Shown here piece by piece: positions 61,690-64,000 of a DNA stretch of 64,000 bases. Position 1 is the first letter of the stretch. The number at the start of each line of letters is the position of its first letter. A program made the translations under genes and the position numbers. The notes under the pieces were generated by a model. That model had not been told where the DNA came from, searched no databases, and worked only from the letters and a program-made list of their open reading frames with translations. Source of the stretch: Anodontia alba (Eukaryota > Mollusca > Bivalvia > Lucinida > Lucinidae); assembly GCA_964016985.1 (NCBI GenBank), contig OZ024836.1, positions 40,358,803 through 40,422,802 on the forward strand. The letters are read 5' to 3'.

Positions 61690-62070
61690 CATATTTTTCT
61701 TATATCTCCATAAAAACATACACTACAACCTCTTTATAACACGGTCTGTTATAACACGGTTTTTGATATAGCACGGTTCAAAGATGGATCCCAAAAATGT
61801 ATAGATTATATTGAAAAATGACCATAAATGGTCATTTTTCAATATAATCTATACATTTTTGTTTGGATATAGCACGGTTGTTTAACTAACATGGTTTATG
61901 CTATGGACTCCAACGGTAGTGTTATAAATAGGTTGTGGTGTATGGTGTTGATACTCATTAGAAGCACCTTGGTGAGGTGCTAAGGTGCTTCTAAGGAGTA
62001 CTCGCATCAGAGGCACTTCTAATGAGTAACCACAACATATCTTTTTTTTTGAGAAATAAGAACACTGTTA
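61690..62070. mobile_element. Family M5 MITE split by a J element
   Basis: TTTTTCTTATATCTCCATAA, AAACATA | J | TATGGTGTTGATACTCATTA. The hairpin arm GAGGTGCTAAGGTGCTTCTA is partly duplicated; right arm TAATGAGTAACCACAACAT. Confidence 0.82.
61721..61940. mobile_element. Family J pogo-like MITE, complete, nested
   Basis: CACTACAACCTCTTTATAAC ... AATAGGTTGTGGTG, TA duplication (61719-61720, 61941-61942). The central stem AATGACCATAAATGGTCATT with perfect long arms is the best preserved of the family. Confidence 0.92.
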
Positions 62071-62804
62071 GTACTTTCTGGTTGAAATAGGCTCTGTATC
62101 GGACCTATGACCTTATTATCACTCACCTGTTGGCTTCTAATTATGTCAGCGGCATAACAGATTTAATAAGCTCTGACCTTTTTTTTTGACTATCAATATG
62201 TCTGTGTTTTTTAAAGAGATTTCCTGAAAAAACTTTGCAGATGCTTACAAAACTATAAATGGAGCCTCAAAGAAAAGAGGAACAAAGTTTTATATGAATG
62301 CTTGTGATTTCTTATTCAAATCTCTTATTAAAACTGACAAAAAACATCGATTGCCAGCCATTTATAAAGACAGATTGAAAATTGAAATAATGTATAGTAT
62401 TAGTAGCCACAAATTTTAGTGATGAAACTTGGCAGATACGATTGTTGATTCAAGGCTTTGGAAGCTCCTAAATTTGAATCTGATCAATCAGCCAGTATTA
62501 TCCACCAGCCACATTTCTAGAAATAATCAAAAGTGTTTTTGTTTTCTTAAATATTCCTTGAGTTTGACAAAACCTGATATTGAGCCACCCTATTTAAACC
62601 ACAACTATGATGTTGATCCATGAGCTAAAAGCCAAAGGAGAACATTATTGCCACTGATACAGTATGGCTGCAAGGTTGACTTAAAACAATTTAACAAAAC
62701 TAAAATTATTGTTGCAGCCCGTGAACTTTGATGAAATAGTATGTTGACATACCTCCTTGCTGGCATTTCTAGAACAAAAATAAATTGAATTTTGATTAAA
62801 CTTG
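62071..62804. other. Unassigned sequence, lowest repeat content
   Basis: No family recognised. A 64-codon frame (62429-62623) has no domain. This and 52655-52990 are the best places to look for unannotated exons with RNA data. Confidence 0.4.
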
Positions 62805-62808
62805 TTAA

Positions 62809-63082
62809 CCCTTAAAGCGCCAATCACAACAATTGTCGTCTGCTTTGTCTTCAGCCAGTAACTTTAAAAGTCATTATTGCAAACAGTGTGCAAGCTGTGT
62901 GGACCCAGATCAGACTGCTCCTTTAGGAGCTGTCTGATCTGGGTCCACACTATTTGCCTGTATGTTGGGGCCACACTGTTTGCCTGTATGCAAAAATAGG
63001 TTTGAAACCTTTGCAAGAATATTCAGCAGACAACATAAACAGACAACATTTTCAGATACAGGTTTTCTTTGCGTTTTAAGGG
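62809..63082. mobile_element. Family B MITE with duplicated core edges
   Basis: TTAA at 62805-62808 and 63083-63086. CCCTTAAAGCGCCAATCAC ... TTGCGTTTTAAGGG. Part of the left core (CAGTGTG...TGTGTGGACC) and of the right core (CCACACTGTTTGCCTGTATG) are each duplicated by about 15-30 bp. Confidence 0.9.
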
Positions 63083-63086
63083 TTAA

Positions 63087-63350
63087 GAATCACCATCCTT
63101 ACAATTTGTAAACTTGGATCATTAAATGCTTAGCTGAATAATGATTAAGCTGTTGGCATTCCACTGTCTTTTAGATATATACACCTTATGAAAAAAAAAA
63201 AGAACAACATTGTCAATATGATTTTTTTTATATATTTTACATGTACAATAAATGCCGGAAAAAAACAATGGATATTACAGTTCACAATGATATTAGCAAG
63301 ACCTTTACAGTTTTGACATAGTAACAGTCAGTTTTCCACTGATTCTGATT
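63087..63350. other. Unassigned AT-rich spacer
   Basis: No gene or repeat family recognised. Confidence 0.45.
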
Positions 63351-63660
63351 TTAACCTTTACAGCCCTCTAGACCAAAACAGACACTTTTGCAAAGTGTAA
63401 TATTAATCCTTATCCTGCTGAATTATTTAATTAGCCACACCCATTTCTGACTATCAGCCAATCAGATTACATCATATATTGTTTTCGTTCAAATTCACAA
63501 ACTGAATGACAGTGGAGATCCTGATTGCAAAGGTAGGGGTTGTCGTGAATAGCAGGATAAGGGTCAGTCCATGCGAGACAGCTTGTAAGAAGCCAACTCA
63601 TCAGAAGCTACACTGTTTGCCATTCTGTTTTTGATACGTATGTGATTGACAGTTCTTTTT
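63351..63660. mobile_element. Family E MITE containing a family A copy
   Basis: TTAACCTTTACAGCCCTC and GACACTTTTGCAAAGTG at the left; GAAGCTACACTGTTTGCC at 63602. The A copy separates them. Confidence 0.6.
63407..63563. mobile_element. Family A MITE, shortened old copy
   Basis: TTAA at 63403-63406. TCCTTATCCTGCTGAATTAT ... AGCAGGATAAGGG. CAGCCAATCAG is intact; the core is almost entirely deleted (TGACAGTGGAGATCCTGATTG). Confidence 0.75.
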
Positions 63661-63845
63661 GCGATAATAGAAACTGCAAGTCCCGTTCAGAAACTCAGTG
63701 GCAAAAGGTTTAAAATGGAAGTTCTAGAGGTCCCTTACCTGACACTAACTTTATAATGATACTCAAGTAGCATACTACATTAATCCCTCATTACAATGAC
63801 AGCATGTGTTCCCAAAGATGTTGCTGTCATGTAAAGTATCCTTAA

Positions 63846-64000
63846 CCTTTAAAACACCAAGAAAACCTGCATCTGAAAATGTCATCTGTATATGTCGTCT
63901 GCTGAATATTCTTGCAAACTTTTCGAACCTATTTTTGCATACAGGCAAACAGTGTGGGCCCAGAACAGACTGCTCCTAGAGGAGCAGTCTGATCAGGGTC
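63846..64000. mobile_element. Family B MITE, cut by the window end
   Basis: TTAA at 63842-63845; CCTTTAAAACACCAAG ... GGCAAACAGTGTGGGCCCAG, centre CTCCTAGAGGAG, and CTGATCAGGGTC at the edge. Confidence 0.85.

Noticed and set aside
62429..62623. Possible exon in the least repetitive stretch
   Set aside because: No domain, no convincing paired splice sites; left as unassigned.

Overview
ORGANISM. The window looks like nuclear DNA of a bivalve mollusc, possibly a venerid or other heterodont clam (inference). It is AT-rich, has spliceosomal signals and one animal-type TRIM-NHL gene, and carries Tc1 and mariner DNA transposons, tRNA-derived SINEs and hairpin-headed tandem-repeat elements of the kind common in bivalve genomes. 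No bacterial or organellar gene organisation is visible.

LAYOUT. There is one convincing protein gene, a RING/B-box/coiled-coil/filamin/NHL protein (TRIM2/TRIM3-like) at 46268-48301 on the + strand. A splice acceptor lies just upstream, a donor overlaps its stop codon, and a candidate 3' exon starts at 50693. Nearly all the rest is repeats. Two autonomous-type transposons are present as dead copies: a Tc1-like element (11808-13327, minus-strand transposase) and a mariner (16956-18202). Four hairpin-headed, Helentron/pearl-like elements with internal tandem arrays lie at 5298, 28377, 31011 and 43351, and three similar arrays lie near 9.8, 13.8 and 24.3 kb. SINEs include a full copy with a perfect 12-bp target duplication at 50848-51153. 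Satellites include a 36-bp minisatellite (51863-52650) and a 43-bp array (20860-21130).

MITE FAMILIES (letters used below). Ends flanked by TTAA: A = CCCTTGTCCTGCTGAA; B = CCCTTAAAGCGCCA; C = CCCATTGTAGTCTG; D = CCCATTTATGCC; E = CCCTTTCAGCCC; G = TGCTTAGCATGCTGGG; H = CTTAAGGTGCTAAGC; K = CTCTTTGCATGC; M2 = GGAGGAGTATTTGG. Other ends: F = TACCCTAARTATTGGGACA; I = GGGCCCAGTTGTTCAAAGC; J = CACTACAACCTCTTTATAAC (pogo-like, TA target); M3 = AACACGCCTATTCAAA; M4 = TACCATATTCAACCTAATTA; N = CAGTCGAACCGCAATGGCTC; O = GGTCTACTCTAAAAGG. M5 denotes copies with the M core and ends like AGCTCCAGATAAG.

MAIN OBSERVATION. These MITEs are modular. Families A-F and K have different ends but share one central inverted-repeat module (GCAAACAGTGTAGATCCAG ... 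CTGGATCTACACTGTTTGC). All M subfamilies, and partly N, share a second (GTGGGTACTCATTAGAAG and its complement). G and H share the form of a third (CATTTCATGCAAATTGTCTCC-like). Many insertions are nested, which gives a relative order of events. All coordinates were read by eye; MITE limits are usually good to a few bases where a terminal motif is named and to about 10-20 bases otherwise.
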